The notes beneath the pieces were generated by a model, which worked only from the letters and a program-made list of their open reading frames with translations, ran no database searches and was not told where the DNA came from. A DNA stretch of 64,000 nt from Isoetes taiwanensis (lineage: Eukaryota; Streptophyta; Lycopodiopsida; Isoetales; Isoetaceae). The stretch is taken from NCBI GenBank assembly GCA_021234155.1, contig JAJEKV010000168.1, forward strand, positions 184,001 to 248,000, in the 5' to 3' direction. The translations under genes were made by a program, and so were the position numbers. Within the stretch, counting starts at the first letter, position 1. Each line of letters opens with the position of its first letter. Positions 1 through 11,866 of the stretch are shown here, in pieces.

Positions 1-1
1 G

Positions 2-383
2 TGATCCAAAATAAAAATGCTATGGCAATTGCCAAAGGGCAACAATATTCCAATGTTTATAAGTTTAGGCAAGAGATGCATGCTTTTACAACAAAGGGCT
101 TTTACAACATAGGCTAATATTTAAGATGGGGTCGTGGATATAATATAAAAAGGGAATGCAACGAAAATAACTGGTAGCGCCTAATTTTGCGGAAAAAAGG
201 TCAATAATCAGAATAGCGAGAACAGAGGACCTTTTTAAAAAGGCAAAGTGGAGGAACCAGTTATAAATTCAGATATCCGGGGAGTAGAGATCATCAACGA
301 CCACATCCGGCTTATGCAAACCTGAAATCCGACTGCCGCCTACCCAAAACCGATCTACCAGTTTTTGAAACAGCCTAGGATTC

Positions 384-389
<6 letters not shown>
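2..389 (+). mobile_element. 5' LTR, left part, of a gag-only LTR retrotransposon
   Basis: This block matches the start of the intact LTR at 10319-11063 base for base apart from scattered substitutions. It begins with TG at position 2 and runs to the 12-bp sequence GGATTCTGCCTT at 378-389, where the match stops at a run of T. The rest of the LTR resumes at 8205. Without the insertion the two parts total about 743 bp, against 745 bp for the 3' LTR. The strand is inferred from the primer binding site and gag that follow. Confidence 0.93.
378..389. repeat. Target-site duplication of the LINE, left copy
   Basis: GGATTCTGCCTT is found here and again at 8205-8216, exactly at the two edges of the LINE. 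The intact 3' LTR has this sequence once, at about 10694-10705. That is direct evidence that the LINE inserted into the LTR. Confidence 0.95.
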
Positions 390-415
<26 letters not shown>

Positions 416-736
416 GAAAGCAAGAGGTGGTTTTGTCATTAATTATAGAATCTCAAGATACATAGCTTGAATGTGCTTTATAGAGAAGCACATTTGAAAA
501 GATGATGAACATAGAGCTTCATATTATAGTTATGAGCTCTAGCACAAAATAGAAGGACAGAATGTTAACAACGTGCCAATAGATAGTAAGATCTCGGATA
601 TGAACAGTTCGATGAAGCTCCAAAAAGACGAAACTGAAGCTCTGTACCCACCAAAAACACCTGCAAAAAGTACAGTCTTTCCCAAAAACAAACCAGATGA
701 AGATTAGATAAGAGCAGAGGCATATTTAGGAGTAGG

Positions 737-1214
737 TCAGGCCATGAGGATCGTGTCGATCGAGAAGAAAATATCATTGAAATAGGCATTGAATTGGTCC
801 GTGGATCCGAAATAGTACTGGTTTGGACCCCAATTGTTTGTGTAGAAGAGCCGAAATTTATCCTTGTCCTCCAGAAGTATCAGAAGGGAACCATATAGAT
901 CAGCTAGGAGTTTATGATTGTAGTACATGGTTCTGTATCTGATCAACTGTCTTTCTGTGAGGATGAAATTATTAATGGCCAGAAAAGCCCAAAGACAGTG
1001 GATCTGTACCACTTCCCTGCAGAATATAGATGCCCAAAGATCTTCACTGTCTTTCAGATAGGCTGATGTGCCCTTTCTTCATGAGGAAGGATTCCATGGA
1101 GGTAGCCAAGTCATTCTTCATAACCTTATCTCTGGAACCTTGTGTGTAAGGCGAAGCATCATCAAATTTCCGGGCTCCTTCTCCACGCAAAAAGTTAAGA
1201 TATTCTAGAATCAT
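737..1214 (-). pseudogene. LINE third ORF overlapping the ORF2 stop (frameshifted)
   Basis: An ATG at 1214 lies inside the last codons of ORF2 (stop at 1195) in another frame. It opens a reading frame of about 159 codons that ends at 737, with one frameshift near 1055. The start reads MILEYLNFLRGEGARKFDD. The same position in LINE D (44631-44996) has an ORF with a similar start (GGHARIVPDNTNP) and a similar 'LADEDIW / LKDSEDLW' stretch, which argues that it is a real protein-coding part of this LINE lineage. No known domain was recognised. Coupling to ORF2 by termination and re-initiation is my inference. Confidence 0.55.
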
Positions 1215-4200
1215 CCGAGAGAAAGGCATTAGAGTCCACCACATTTAGATTGGAAGCAAATAAATTATAATAACCCCTAAAAGCGCCATGATTCTCCCAG
1301 TTCCTGTCAATGTTAGCTCCAATATTTTTATTTTTATAAGCAGAGGCAATAGTCTCAAAGTCAAATTGGAAATTCATTTTAATCCAAAAATAGAGGGCCT
1401 TTTCTTTCCAAACAAAACACGGTTTCTAGCTTTCCAAATATTCCAAAGAGCAATGAAAATGACTGTGTTCTTGAAGCTGTCATTTTTTTGTATGAAAGAA
1501 AGAAAATGACCATCATACAAAATACCAAATTTTTCAGCAATCCAATCCCAGAAACCAGACAACTTGTCACAGCAAAAGATATGAATCATATCTTCAACAG
1601 CATTACATTTTAGAGGACAGTTGGCCAGAGTTTTTGGATATCTCTTAGACATAGAATATAAATTGTTAAGACTGCCATTAGCAACAAGCCATATGAAATA
1701 GGAGATTCTAGGAGGGCAATAAGAATTCCAAACATTCTTGAAAAGAACTTTAAGCTGATCATGATTAATGCCCCATTTAGTTATAGCCTTGCTATCAAAA
1801 GGACCAGTGGCTATAGCAGTGTACACATTTTTCACTTTATAGTCAAATTTATCATTCAAAGACCAGTCTCCTTTCCCAGAGTTAGGAGAAAGATTAGAAA
1901 GAAAAGGCTTGATAAGAGAATAGATCTTTCTATCAGAAGAGGTACCCCTAATAATGTGTTTTAAAGCAGTCCAAGAGATAATTCTATTTCCAACAAACAG
2001 ATCTCTGATGAAGTAAAACCCAGCATCATGCCATTTCTTACAGATTTTGGGATGTTTGATGGCCAGAAAGGAGGATCTATGATCAGCTAAAATAGGATTC
2101 CAAAAAATAGGGGTATCACAATGAAGTTTATCAGCAGAGATGAATTGAAAGTGCTGAGAAATGGAATTCCAAGCTTTAATGATATTGCTCATTAGAGAAG
2201 AGGTGTTGGGAGCAGTTTTCAGATGAAAGAAAGCAGAATTGGGCAATAAGTGCTGAATAGATGGGTGACCAGAAGGTCGACTCTGATTGATCCAGTATCT
2301 GACAAACTTGTAGGCTGGGGATTGGTTCCCATAAATAGCTTTCCAAACAAATTTACCTCAAGAAGAGCTTGAGCTTGGAGGAAGAGATTTTTGCAGCCAA
2401 GACCCCCAATACATTTTGGCTTACAAATGGAGTTCCAGTTGACTAGATGACTGCCCTTCCAAATGAAATTCCTGATAATTTTTTCTAGATCCATGTAAAC
2501 ACATTTAGGTGCAACAAGAGCAGTGGAGAAGTAAACATGAGAACTTGCAAGGACAGAGTTTGCTATAACAGTTCTGCCAGCTAGGGAGAGGTAATTCCTG
2601 TAGTTATTCAGCTTTTTCTTTATTCTTTGAATAATAGGCTCCCAAAGACCTTTTAAGCTATGATCTAGAGATAAAGGCATCCCCAGGAGTTTAGTGGCAT
2701 GACCAGATGGGAGAACATTAATACCAAGCAGTTGGTGATCAGGAATGTCTCCTACAATAAGGCTTTTGTTGATGTTAAGATAGATACCAGAAGCAGCTGA
2801 AAATTTGTTGATAACATTAAGGAAACAGTCAATATTTGCGAGATCGGCATAAAGGAAAGAGAAGGTGTCATCAGCATATTGAAGCATGGTAAGGTGATCA
2901 TCTGAGTCTGGAAGATTGAGACCTCTGATTAATCCATTATCCTGATAATAGGAGATGACTCTGGATAACATTTCAAATTTACTACAAAGGAATGTGATAT
3001 GGGGCAAGGGGACAGCCTTGCCTAACACCACAAGATAAGGAGAAGAAACCTGAAGGTACACCATTAACAAGAACAGCAGACTTAGATCTCAGATTTAGAC
3101 CAAGAATAAGATTAATAAGCTTAGGATGGAAACCAAGTTTAACCATAGCAAACTGTAGGAAATCCCATCTAACTGAATCAAAGGCTCTTTTGAAGTCCAG
3201 CTTAAGAAGAATGCAATTTTGATTAGAAATTTTATTCCAGTGCAAACCTTCCATAGCAGCCACATAATTGTCAAGAATATATCTATTAGGGAGAAAGGCT
3301 GATTGACTTGGACTAATATTTCTCTGCAAGAAGCTGTTAATTCTGAGAGCAATGATTTTGGCACACAGCTTGTAAGTGGTGTTGGTAAGAGAGATGGGCC
3401 TCCAATCTTGGAATTTGCAGGGATGATCAACTTTTGGAATCAGAGAGATAAAGCCACTAGCAATGGAGGTCTGAAGATAACCATTATTCCAAAATTCATG
3501 AACCATGGAGGTAAGATCAGATTTGAAGATATCCCAGAACTTTATATAGAATTCAGCAGGTAAGCCATCTGGACCAGGAGATTTACCCTTACTGAAAGAG
3601 GATAGAGTGGAAAGAATCTCTTGTTGAGAAGGAAGAGTAACCATGGAATCATTCGTCACTTCAGGAGCAGATGGCAAAATATTATTAACTATATCTCTAA
3701 ATTCATTTGCCTTTACCAAATCATTAGGAGGAATAGGTTTGTTTTGGAAAATATCCATATATTTATTCTTGAAGAAAGTGGCAATGTCAGAATGAGAAGA
3801 CTGCATGGAGCCATTGTCATCAATGACCTCAGATATAGAATTTCTCAACGCTCTACTCTTAGCTACCCTAAAGAAAAATTTAGAGCTACCAGAGTCCATT
3901 TTATTGGTGTATTTTATCTTGCATCTGATAGCAGAACCCTTGGCCTCAATCTCTTCAATGCTTCTAATTTTCCTTTCCAAAATTTCCTCACCTATCTGCA
4001 GATTTAGATTTGTAGGATCCTGCTGAAGTAAGGACCTGATATCTTTCATGAACTTAAGAAGTTGGTTTCTTTCCTCACAGCTACTAAGGTGCATGTTTTT
4101 AGACCAAGTTTTAATCCAAGACTTCACAGCTTTAATTTTAGAGTAAAAGGTATTCTTATGCTGCATATTACCATTATTAGCATCCGAACTATTCATTCTC

Positions 4201-5024
4201 TCAGTTAGGTCCTCATAGAAGGCAACAAAATGAGAGCAGAAGTTCTCATTGTCTAAAAGAGAGATATTGAATTTGTAAGGAGTACTACCTTGCCTCTGGA
4301 TTTTAGTGACATGAGAAGTGTGAAGAAACTGAGGTTGATGGTCAGAGATGGAGGTTCCTTCATCACTAGAAACATAGCTATTGTCCCAGAAAGAGGTGGC
4401 AGGATTGGACACATAATATCTATCCAAAGTGCAATACACACGGGCTTTGTCTTTCTGTTTATTGGACCAGGTATAAATAGCAGTGGAAGAAGGGATGTAA
4501 ATCAGGCCATTGTCATTTAGAAGAGAATCCCAGGCCTGTTTTTCAGATCTAGTCATATTGATCTTATTCCCTAACTTTAAATCCCAGGATGGTGTATTAT
4601 TAAAGTCACCAGCAAGAATCCAATTATCCAGATTTTGGGTACACAGCCAAGAGTTAATCTCATTCCAAACAGGTTCTCTTTCACTTGGAGAAGTGGGAGC
4701 ATAGACATTAACAACCCCAAAGATAGAGTTGGAAATGGAGAGAATGACAGCTTGCCAGGTTTTAGAGGGACCATTATGAATAGTGATATGAGTAATATCA
4801 CTTTTCCATATTATAGCAAGACCACCACTAGTTCCAACAGACTCAATCCAAACAGAGGAGGAGTTTGGGAGGATCCATTCACCTAAATTGCTACATTCAA
4901 ATGATGGTAACTTGATCTCTTGGAGAAGAATTATGTCAGCATTGTATAATTTGATCTGAGCAATGGCTCGTCTCCTTTTAAGAGGGCCTTTGATGCCTCT
5001 AAGGTTCCAGGATAAAATCTTCAT
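1195..5024 (-). pseudogene. LINE ORF2: endonuclease, reverse transcriptase, zf-RVT
   Basis: Three consecutive minus-strand frames make up one ORF2 of about 1,270 codons. The first (5024-2982) begins MKILSWNLRGIKG. It carries an AP-endonuclease domain (ILLQEIK, ILAGDFNN, SDHQPQ) and the first half of the RT (GLPAEFY, LISLIPK, RPISLTN, KLDFKRAFDSV, GVRQGCPLAP). The second (3070-2219) carries the catalytic box as MLQYADD. The third (2246-1195) carries the C-terminal zf-RVT domain (NSYCPPRISYFIWL, CPLKC, IHIFCC). The frame changes near 3000 and near 2240 are single-base disruptions. The product would nick DNA and reverse-transcribe the element RNA, but this copy cannot make an intact protein. Confidence 0.9.
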
Positions 5025-5172
5025 ATCCAGAAAGAGAAAGGGTAATCAGGGAAATCAGATTCTGGATATTTTAGATTTCTTTTTACTCCTAGTATTTTGA
5101 GCAGGAGTCTTGTTCATTAGGGCCTTCCCTATGTTATTCTTGGCTTTTTTAGCATGTTTCTTACTAGGAAGA

Positions 5173-7472
5173 TCAACATCCGCCTAACGTGCTATCAATA
5201 AGATAGTCCTCCTTACTCCAGTTTTCTTTATCCTTTACATAATCTTCACAATCACTATAGTCAGAGCAACCACCAGGATAAAAGTGAAACATAGAGTTAT
5301 TATCAAGAGTATTTAATAAAATAGAATCTAGTACTTGCCTTGAATTTTCTTGAAGCTCCATTTGCTTTTGTTTATCCTCTGGAGTCTCAGGAACAAAGTC
5401 AGAAGAAGCTATCTCATTAAGCTCAGTATCTTTAGAGAGACCTTGATCTGTTGTGTCCTGAACCATTTGCATTTGCAAGGAAGCTAGCTGATCAGCCACC
5501 TTACTAGATATTCTTGGAGGACTGAAAGGCTCTTCCACAATTGGTGAGTCCAGATCAATTAATGATGGGAGAGGGGTCTGAATGGGAGGAGTGAGTGAAA
5601 TAGAGTCATACGCTATGGCAGTTTCAGAAGGATGTGAAGGTGGAATGGCTTTTGAGAACAAGCATTCTCTGCTCTTATCTATATCTACATCTAGATTATT
5701 GTTTAGGTCAGATAATACCTGAAAAGGGTTTTGGCAGTCGATATGCGGATCATTTTGATCAGTTTGCTGTTGAACCTGCTTAACTTGATGTTGCTTGATT
5801 TTCTTGATGTTTGCTGATCATCCATGTAGATCACATCATTGGTTTGAGCTGAGGGTTTAGTCAAGTCCATACCCAAACCATTAGTAGGCACATTAGAAGG
5901 TACTTTTGGAAGGGACAGACTTGCTGAATGAGTGGAAGAAGTCTGTGAAATCCTTGAAGTAGGATTCATCTTTTGCTTAACTTTGCCTTGAGATTTCATA
6001 GTTAATGACCCATCTTTGCTTATGTTTTTGATGGGGAAGTCCATTAGACTGTAGGAACATTGACCCTTCTCTAGACTTTTGGCATCCTTGATGATGTTGG
6101 TCAATGTCAAACATAGGTCATGAGTGGCCTGTTTAGCTTTTCGTGCATGACCCCTTGACCAGAACTTTTGGTTCCCCAATTGTAATTCCATTACTTCTCT
6201 TGTATGAGAAGGAGTTGTCTTCAAGACTTTTTTCTTTGGATTTGAGTTGTTCCCTTGCTGCTTTCTGTTTCTGAATCCTCCTGTAACTGCCATTCACTTT
6301 TGTCCATTTGAAATTATCGTTTTCTGGCAACTTCTGAAATGTTTCCAAATCCTTGATGCTGTTCTCCTGAGTAACATCCCCATTGGATGACTTTTCATTT
6401 ACTTTACCTCCAATATGAAGAGGGAGATCCCCAGTTTTCTCACCAGCTTTCACATTCAATCTGCCATCTTGCTGAAGTTCTGCAGAAGACTTACACTCTG
6501 AGTACCAGAAATGTCTTTGGAAACATTTTTGGCATTGAGAAGGCAATCCCGACCATCTAAGGGCTAATGATGATTCTACACCAAAGGCATCTTTAAAGGG
6601 AATTGAAAGAGGAATATCTTTGGACAGGTCTAATTGGACAAAGGCTCTTGGAGGTCTGGAAGGGGAGTATTCAGTAGAGATGTAGGTGCCAATTGAATTA
6701 AAGAGAAGCTTGAAGCACTCTTCATCCCAATATATAGGATTGAGACCGAAAAGGGATGTGGAAGCAATACAAAGATTATTCATCTGGTCCATATCAAGTT
6801 TCGGATGCCATTTTAGGAAGGTTAACTGTGAGGTCTCAAAAGTCAAGGGACCATAATTAAGAAAGAAGTTTGCTGATCTAGCATTCCCACATTCGATCAT
6901 GATATAAGGGAAGTTGAGCCAGTAGACAGCCTGGATTATGATCCCTTTGTTTAGGTTAAGCAGAAATCCCCATAATTTATCAAGCTTAATACCACATTTT
7001 TGGATCTTAACTATGACAGCACATTGAGACAAGGCATCAATTTTAGAATGAACAATCGGAAGATTGAGAGAAATACCATCATAGAGTCTCATTTTTCTTT
7101 CCGCGAAGATAGGGGTGTCTTGTTCTTTGCGATCTACCATCCAATTCTTCATCCGATTTGTATTTCTTGGTGTCGTCTTGAAACTCCATAAGGTCGGGAA
7201 CTTGAGTGATTGGGTCGAGAGGGTGTTGAGTACCCCTATGATCGGGGATCGGCGAGACAAATTATCCCGAGCGGGACTTTATGCGAAATTGGATCCATTG
7301 CAGTCGACCGAAGCAAATTTTCAAAAATCCCGAAGAGGATGGTGTCCTGAGGCTTCTCTTGAAAGGAGTTTAAATTTTGAAGGACAGAGGCTCGTTCTTG
7401 GGGCGGAAAAAGATTGGCGAAAGAGTGAAGAAAAGCTAAATTTTTAGGGTTTTCCATGAAATTAAAAGCCAT
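5173..7472 (-). pseudogene. LINE ORF1: DUF4283-like protein with zinc knuckle
   Basis: The likely start is the ATG at 7472 (MAFNFMENPKNL). The reading continues through frames 7260-6133, 6293-5703 and 5661-5173, so at least three frameshifts interrupt it. The middle part resembles the DUF4283 domain of plant LINE and copia-like ORF1 proteins. It is followed by a cysteine/histidine motif, CQKCFQRHFWYSEC (C-X2-C-X3-H-X5-C), which departs slightly from the CX2CX4HX4C knuckle. The tail is rich in K, S, E and Q, low in complexity and poorly conserved. The expected role is RNA binding and packaging of the LINE ribonucleoprotein. Confidence 0.75.
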
Positions 7473-7694
7473 CACAAAGGTCGGGGTGATACAACAAAAA
7501 GCAATTGAACGAAATTGAATGACGAAAAAAAGGGGAAAAAGCCGAGACGGAAAAAAAGAGACCACTAGAGAGAACCATAATTAGCTAAGAGAGATCGGAT
7601 TGCCATCCCGGAAGCCAAGATTGTTCGATCGTGATTCTTTGCAACAAAACCATTCAATTGATGTAATCTAAAGACAAAGACTATCACACTTTTT

Positions 7695-7994
7695 CTAATT
7701 CTCTCGAAAAACCTTCACAATGATTTTTCTTCCCCCAATCACAATTGACTCACGAAAATTCACATTCTTTGAAACCTTGTCATCACCTAAAAATTCCTCC
7801 AACCAAGAATTAAGCATCTCTGTTTCAAAATCAACGCAACTAGGAACAAAGGTATACTCTTGCCGAAATAAGGAATCTGGAAAGAAGGTGTTGGTTACTA
7901 AAGAGTCCCATAATTCTGAGGATGATCCTGATAGAAAACCACAGGTAAATCTCGGTCCATGCTTGAGAATTGTGAAAATTTTAACATCCATCAA
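7695..7994 (-). CDS. Short ORF in the LINE 5' region, unknown function
   Basis: This 99-residue minus-strand ORF lies upstream of ORF1, inside the LINE boundaries. It has an acidic, aromatic composition (SWLEEFLGDDKVSKN) and no domain I recognise. It could be the true N-terminus of ORF1 separated by a frameshift, or chance. The opposite strand (7720-8274) is also open, which weakens the coding argument. Confidence 0.3.
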   Translation of the reverse strand: MMDVKIFTILKHGPRFTCGFLSGSSSELWDSLVTNTFFPDSLFRQEYTFVPSCVDFETEMLNSWLEEFLGDDKVSKNVNFRESIVIGGRKIIVKVFREN

Positions 7995-8204
7995 AAGCTC
8001 AGATCGTGAGGAATGTGTTGATGCTGGCCCTCTACAGGGGCAGCCAGCAGATGTCCTTCAAATTCGATCCAATTCAAGCAAAAATCAGAGAGTTCGAAGG
8101 GAAAATTGCCAAGAAGGGTGTTTGAACAGAAAATTCTGGGAAAAGGACAAAAAATCAAGAAAAATGGCGCACGTCATTTTTTCAATTCCTCAGCCATCAA
8201 AATC

Positions 8205-8216
8205 GGATTCTGCCTT
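8205..8216. repeat. Target-site duplication of the LINE, right copy
   Basis: Second copy of GGATTCTGCCTT. From here the LTR sequence resumes (CGAAGCTCCTTG...), matching the 3' LTR from about 10706. Confidence 0.95.
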
Positions 8217-8571
8217 CGAAGCTCCTTGTCCACATGGATTACCGCCTGCATTGCGTAGCAGGGGTTTGATATGAGCTTCCCATCTTTGACTGCTTCTTGT
8301 TAAGCATATCTAAGCCCTCAATCTATTGTAATAGAATGATCATGTGCTAAAGGAGGAAAGCCTCGATTCATTCCTTGCTAAGCCTTTGGAATCTGCCATA
8401 GTGTTTTGGATCCGGTTGGGCGGTTAAATTGCTGCTTCATTTCCAATTGAGGAAACTGTATTCTTGCTCATGTGTTGAGCGATTCTATAAGTTTATTCTA
8501 AGTATTAATCCTTGTCAGTGTTCTTGTTGATTCCTTAAGGGATTTAAGCTGTAACCCTTTGAATTGTAACA
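8217..8571 (+). mobile_element. 5' LTR, right part
   Basis: This matches 10706-11063 of the 3' LTR with a few substitutions and ends in ...TTGTAACA at 8571. Together with 2-389 it rebuilds a complete TG...CA LTR. Confidence 0.93.
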
Positions 8572-8573
8572 AG

Positions 8574-8585
8574 TGGTATCAGAGC
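8574..8585 (+). promoter_or_regulatory. Primer binding site, initiator tRNA-Met type
   Basis: TGGTATCAGAGC lies two bases after the LTR end. This is the standard plant LTR-retrotransposon primer site complementary to the 3' end of initiator tRNA-Met. It fixes both the orientation of the element and the LTR boundary. Confidence 0.93.
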
Positions 8586-8608
8586 CTATCGATCTACGCA
8601 CCTGATCA

Positions 8609-9832
8609 ATGGCCCAAAACCGTTTCAATATATCTGATAGCCAGTATCAGCAAGCTTTAGCCAATGCTAGTTATATTGCGTCTCAAATAGCCTTGCCTAC
8701 GTCTGCTAATCAGCAGGAATATGAAAAGCAGATTGAGCAGTTGGCTATATTATACCGTTTCTTACCGGATATTCCTCAGTAACCACCTCTGCCGAATGAT
8801 CCTCCACCTGTAAATCCTCCACCGCCGCCGCCAGTTAATCCCAGCAAGATTAGAAAATGGTTGGAGAAAGTAGATATGCCTACCTTTAAAGGGAAAAAGA
8901 TCAGGAGGCCAATCAAAGTAGTCAGTTTCTTAAGTCAGTGGGAAAAATTCTTTGATCGAGTGCAAGCAAATGATGTGGAAAAATTGCAAGCTATGGATAG
9001 CTATTTGAAGGACCAAGCCCAAGCCTGGTGGCAAGGTCGACGAGAGTGTAATCCTAAGATAGACACATGGAAAAAGTTCAAGAAAGCATTTGAATCGCAA
9101 TATCTTCCTTCTAATTATCAAAGTGAGCTAAGAAGAGTATGGGATCAACTGAAACAGCAAGACAAGGAAACGATCCAGTCCTACACCTCAAAGTTTACCC
9201 ATTTGGCCGCACTGATAAGGAACCTAGATGGGGAAGAACTCCTTCAAAAATATGTTAGTGGGTGTAAGGATGACATATATGCAGAATTGGAGATTCTAAA
9301 TCCTACAGAATTAGATGGGGCTATAAAGATGGCATCTGCAGTAGAAAGGAAGTTGGATCCCAAAATGCGAAAGCTAGATATTTGGGACGAGGGTACCTCT
9401 GACGAAGAAAGTAAGAAGAAAGAGAAGAAAAATGGGGATAAAGATTCTGATAGACAGTTCAAAAGGAAAAGGTACAACGGAAGGTATAGCGGAGAGAGCA
9501 ATGGATCTGAAAGAAGGCAAGAGGAAGCTGATACCGCAAATAAGAAGAATGAACCAAAAAGAGGATGCTTTAGATGTGGAGGACATTTTATTAAGAACTG
9601 TCCTTTTGGAGAGGGGGGTATTACAAAAGCTGAACCTCCTAAATCCCAGCATACTATTCAGATGCATGTTTTAGAGGCGCCTAAACCCGTGGAGCCAATA
9701 GTTGAGACTTTGAAGGCGGGAGAGACCTCAAAGGCGGGAGAGGATCGAAGAAGAGTAAGCTTCCATGAAGAGGAGCGAGAGAAAGCTGCCGCTAAGGAGA
9801 AGAGATGGCTCCAGATGGGAACTCTAGGATGA
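8609..9832 (+). pseudogene. gag: Retrotransposon gag with a premature stop
   Basis: The ATG at 8609 opens MAQNRFNISDSQYQQ. It is in frame with the long gag frame ending at 9832, but a TAA at 8780-8782 interrupts after codon 57, probably a CAA-to-TAA change. After the stop comes a proline-rich stretch and then a retrotransposon gag core (KIDTWKKFKKAFESQYLP, TIQSYTSKFTHLAALI). A basic region and a degenerate knuckle follow: CFRCGGHFIKNC has CX2CX2HX4C, two residues short of the usual spacing. The total would be 407 codons. No protease, reverse transcriptase or integrase follows before the 3' LTR, so this element type carries gag only. Confidence 0.88.
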
Positions 9833-10318
9833 ATAACTGATAACCTGTCTTCTTGGAGAGATTATGGAAGCTTTTGTAAGTGAAATTCTTTATTAGGTAT
9901 AAAGAGTAGGATATTTTTCAAGGTTGATTTTCTTTATTTGGTATAAGGAATAGATACTTTGAATGTGTATACCATGGTAGATTAGTGACTACGATTGCAA
10001 CGTAGCCGGCTTGAACATGGTATACTAGTTGTGAATGCCTCTTGGAAGATTAGTGGTTGTGACTGCAGCACAATCGGCTTGACAAGAGAGCATAAGATGT
10101 AATTCTTGGAAGATTAGTAATTGTGGTTGCAACACAATTGGCTTGACAAATTACATCTGTACCCTGGAGGTACGAGGGGTATTCAGGTACTTTGGTAGTA
10201 CAAGAATATCCGTAACTATTTCTGAGTTGTGCAGGAATAAGATATCGCCGGAACTTTGTTGATCGTGGGCGATCAACCTTGAGAAGGGATGGATTGATAT
10301 GAAGCAGGCTAGGGGGAG
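9833..10318 (+). other. Non-coding internal region between gag and 3' LTR
   Basis: No pol-like frame is present. About 9978-10155 holds three diverged tandem units built around AGATTAGT...TTGCA(A/G)C...CGGCTTGA. The region ends in the purine tract CTAGGGGGAG at 10309-10318, a good polypurine tract just before the 3' LTR. Confidence 0.8.
10309..10318 (+). promoter_or_regulatory. Polypurine tract
   Basis: CTAGGGGGAG directly precedes the TG of the 3' LTR. This is the expected second-strand primer site. Confidence 0.8.
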
Positions 10319-11063
10319 TGATCCAAAATAAAAATGCTATGGCAATTGCCAAGGGGCGACAATATTCCAATGTTTATAAGTTTAGACAAGGGATGCATGC
10401 TTTTACAACAAAGGGCTTTTACAACATAGGCTAATATTTAAGATGGGGTCGTGGATATAATATAAAAAGGGAATGCAACAAAAATATCTGGTAGCACCTA
10501 ATTTTGTGGCAAAAAGGTCAGTAATCAGAATAGCGGGAACAGAGGACCTTTTTCAAAAGGCAAAGTGGAGGAACCAGTTATAAATTCAAATATCCGGGGA
10601 GCAGAGATCATCAACGACCACATCCAGCTTATGCAAACCTGAAATCCGACTGCCGCCTACCCAAAACCGATCTACCAGTTTTTGAAACAGCCTGGGATTC
10701 TGCCTTCGAAGCTCCTTGTCCACATGGATTACCGCTTGCATTGCGTAGCAGGGGTCTGATATGAGCTTCCCATTTTTGACTGCTTCTTGTTAAGCATATC
10801 TAAGCCCTCAATCTGTTGTAATAGAATGATCATGTACTAAAGGAGGAAAGCCTCGATTCATTCCTTGCTAAGCCTTTGAAATCTGCCATAATGTTTTGGA
10901 TCCGGTTGGGCGGTTAAACTGCTGCTTCATTTCCTATTGAGGAAACTCTGTATTCTTGCTCATGTGTTGAGCGATTCTATAAGTTTATTCTAAGTATTAA
11001 TCCTTGTCAGTGTTCTTGTTGATTCCTTAAGGGATTTAAGTTGTAACCCTTTGAATTGTAACA
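10319..11063 (+). mobile_element. 3' LTR, intact (745 bp)
   Basis: It starts TGATCCAAAATAAAA and ends TTGTAACA. It matches the split 5' LTR throughout with scattered differences (a few per cent by eye), so the element inserted before the LINE but is not ancient. Its right flank is LINE coding sequence, which shows it inserted inside another LINE. Confidence 0.95.
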
Positions 11064-11718
11064 GAGGCTTTATGTATGACAATGAACTTTGTAAATAGAC
11101 TCAGAGAAATGGATGATAGCAGATTACCCAAGGCAGTGATGGGTATACCATCAGGTTGGATCAAGGAAGTGCAAGACTGGGCTAGCCGATGGGGGATTAT
11201 GGCAGAAAATTGGACGGATTCTGAAATAGGAGTGAGAGAGGTGGTTCAAGACAGTTTTGTCAGGAAATTATGGGAGAAAAGAGGCTCGAAAATGACCTAT
11301 CAGGAGGAGGTAAACCCATTACTTGTCTATGGTAGTTCTGATTACTTGTACGCCCCTATTTCCAAGCAACTGAAAAGAACCATTGCAAGATACAGAACAG
11401 GGTCACACTCTTTGAAAATAGAGACAGGGTGATGGAATAAACAGGTCCGGGAAGAGAGGGTTTGTGACATTTGTAAATCTGGCCAAGTGGAAGACGAGGA
11501 GCATGTTTTCTTGCGTTGCTCGGAATATAAGCACATAAGAGACAAGTATGGCATTTGTCAGCCAAATTTTCACTCTTTGTTATCATTCGATCCTAGACAA
11601 TTAGGCAGTTTTATGAGATCAATAGAATCTCATAGAGGGTTCTTGCTCAGCCTAAAACAACAATAGGCGCTATTCATTGTACTTGTTGTTCATGACCCTT
11701 AGGGTCCAACGAAGCATG

Positions 11719-11720
<2 letters not shown>
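11064..11720 (+). pseudogene. 3' end of a LINE ORF2 (coiled-coil-ORF1 family)
   Basis: The first codons after the LTR read GAG GCT TTA, continuing in frame into MTMNFVNRLREMDDSRLP. They align with GEALLKCIKYLIKVKKMNNTR of LINE B (from about 16668). After a stop near 11432 the C-terminal zinc motif CDICKSGQVEDEEHVFLRC is readable, matching CKVCGQDDIEDEEHVILKC in LINE B. So this is the last roughly 200 codons of the same LINE family. The remainder lies left of the window, split off by the LTR element. Confidence 0.85.

Positions 11721-11866
<146 letters not shown>

Larger units (their letters stand above)
390..8204 (-). mobile_element. L1-type plant LINE (zinc-knuckle ORF1) inserted in an LTR
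   Basis: This 7.8-kb non-LTR retrotransposon lies on the minus strand. Its poly(A) tail reads as T-run 388-415 on the plus strand. It is bounded by a 12-bp target-site duplication (378-389 and 8205-8216). In minus-strand order it holds a possible short 5' ORF (7994-7695), an ORF1 with a zinc-knuckle-like motif (7472-5173), an ORF2 with AP-type endonuclease, reverse transcriptase and zf-RVT domains (5024-1195), and a short third ORF (1214-737). Every long frame is broken by at least one frameshift, so this copy is dead. Its length suggests it is near full length. Its closest relative in the window is the truncated LINE D at 43433-45231. Confidence 0.93.

Noticed and set aside
7720-8274. Plus-strand 184-codon frame at the LINE 5' end
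   Set aside because: It crosses the LINE boundary and the 12-bp duplication into the LTR, so it cannot be one gene.
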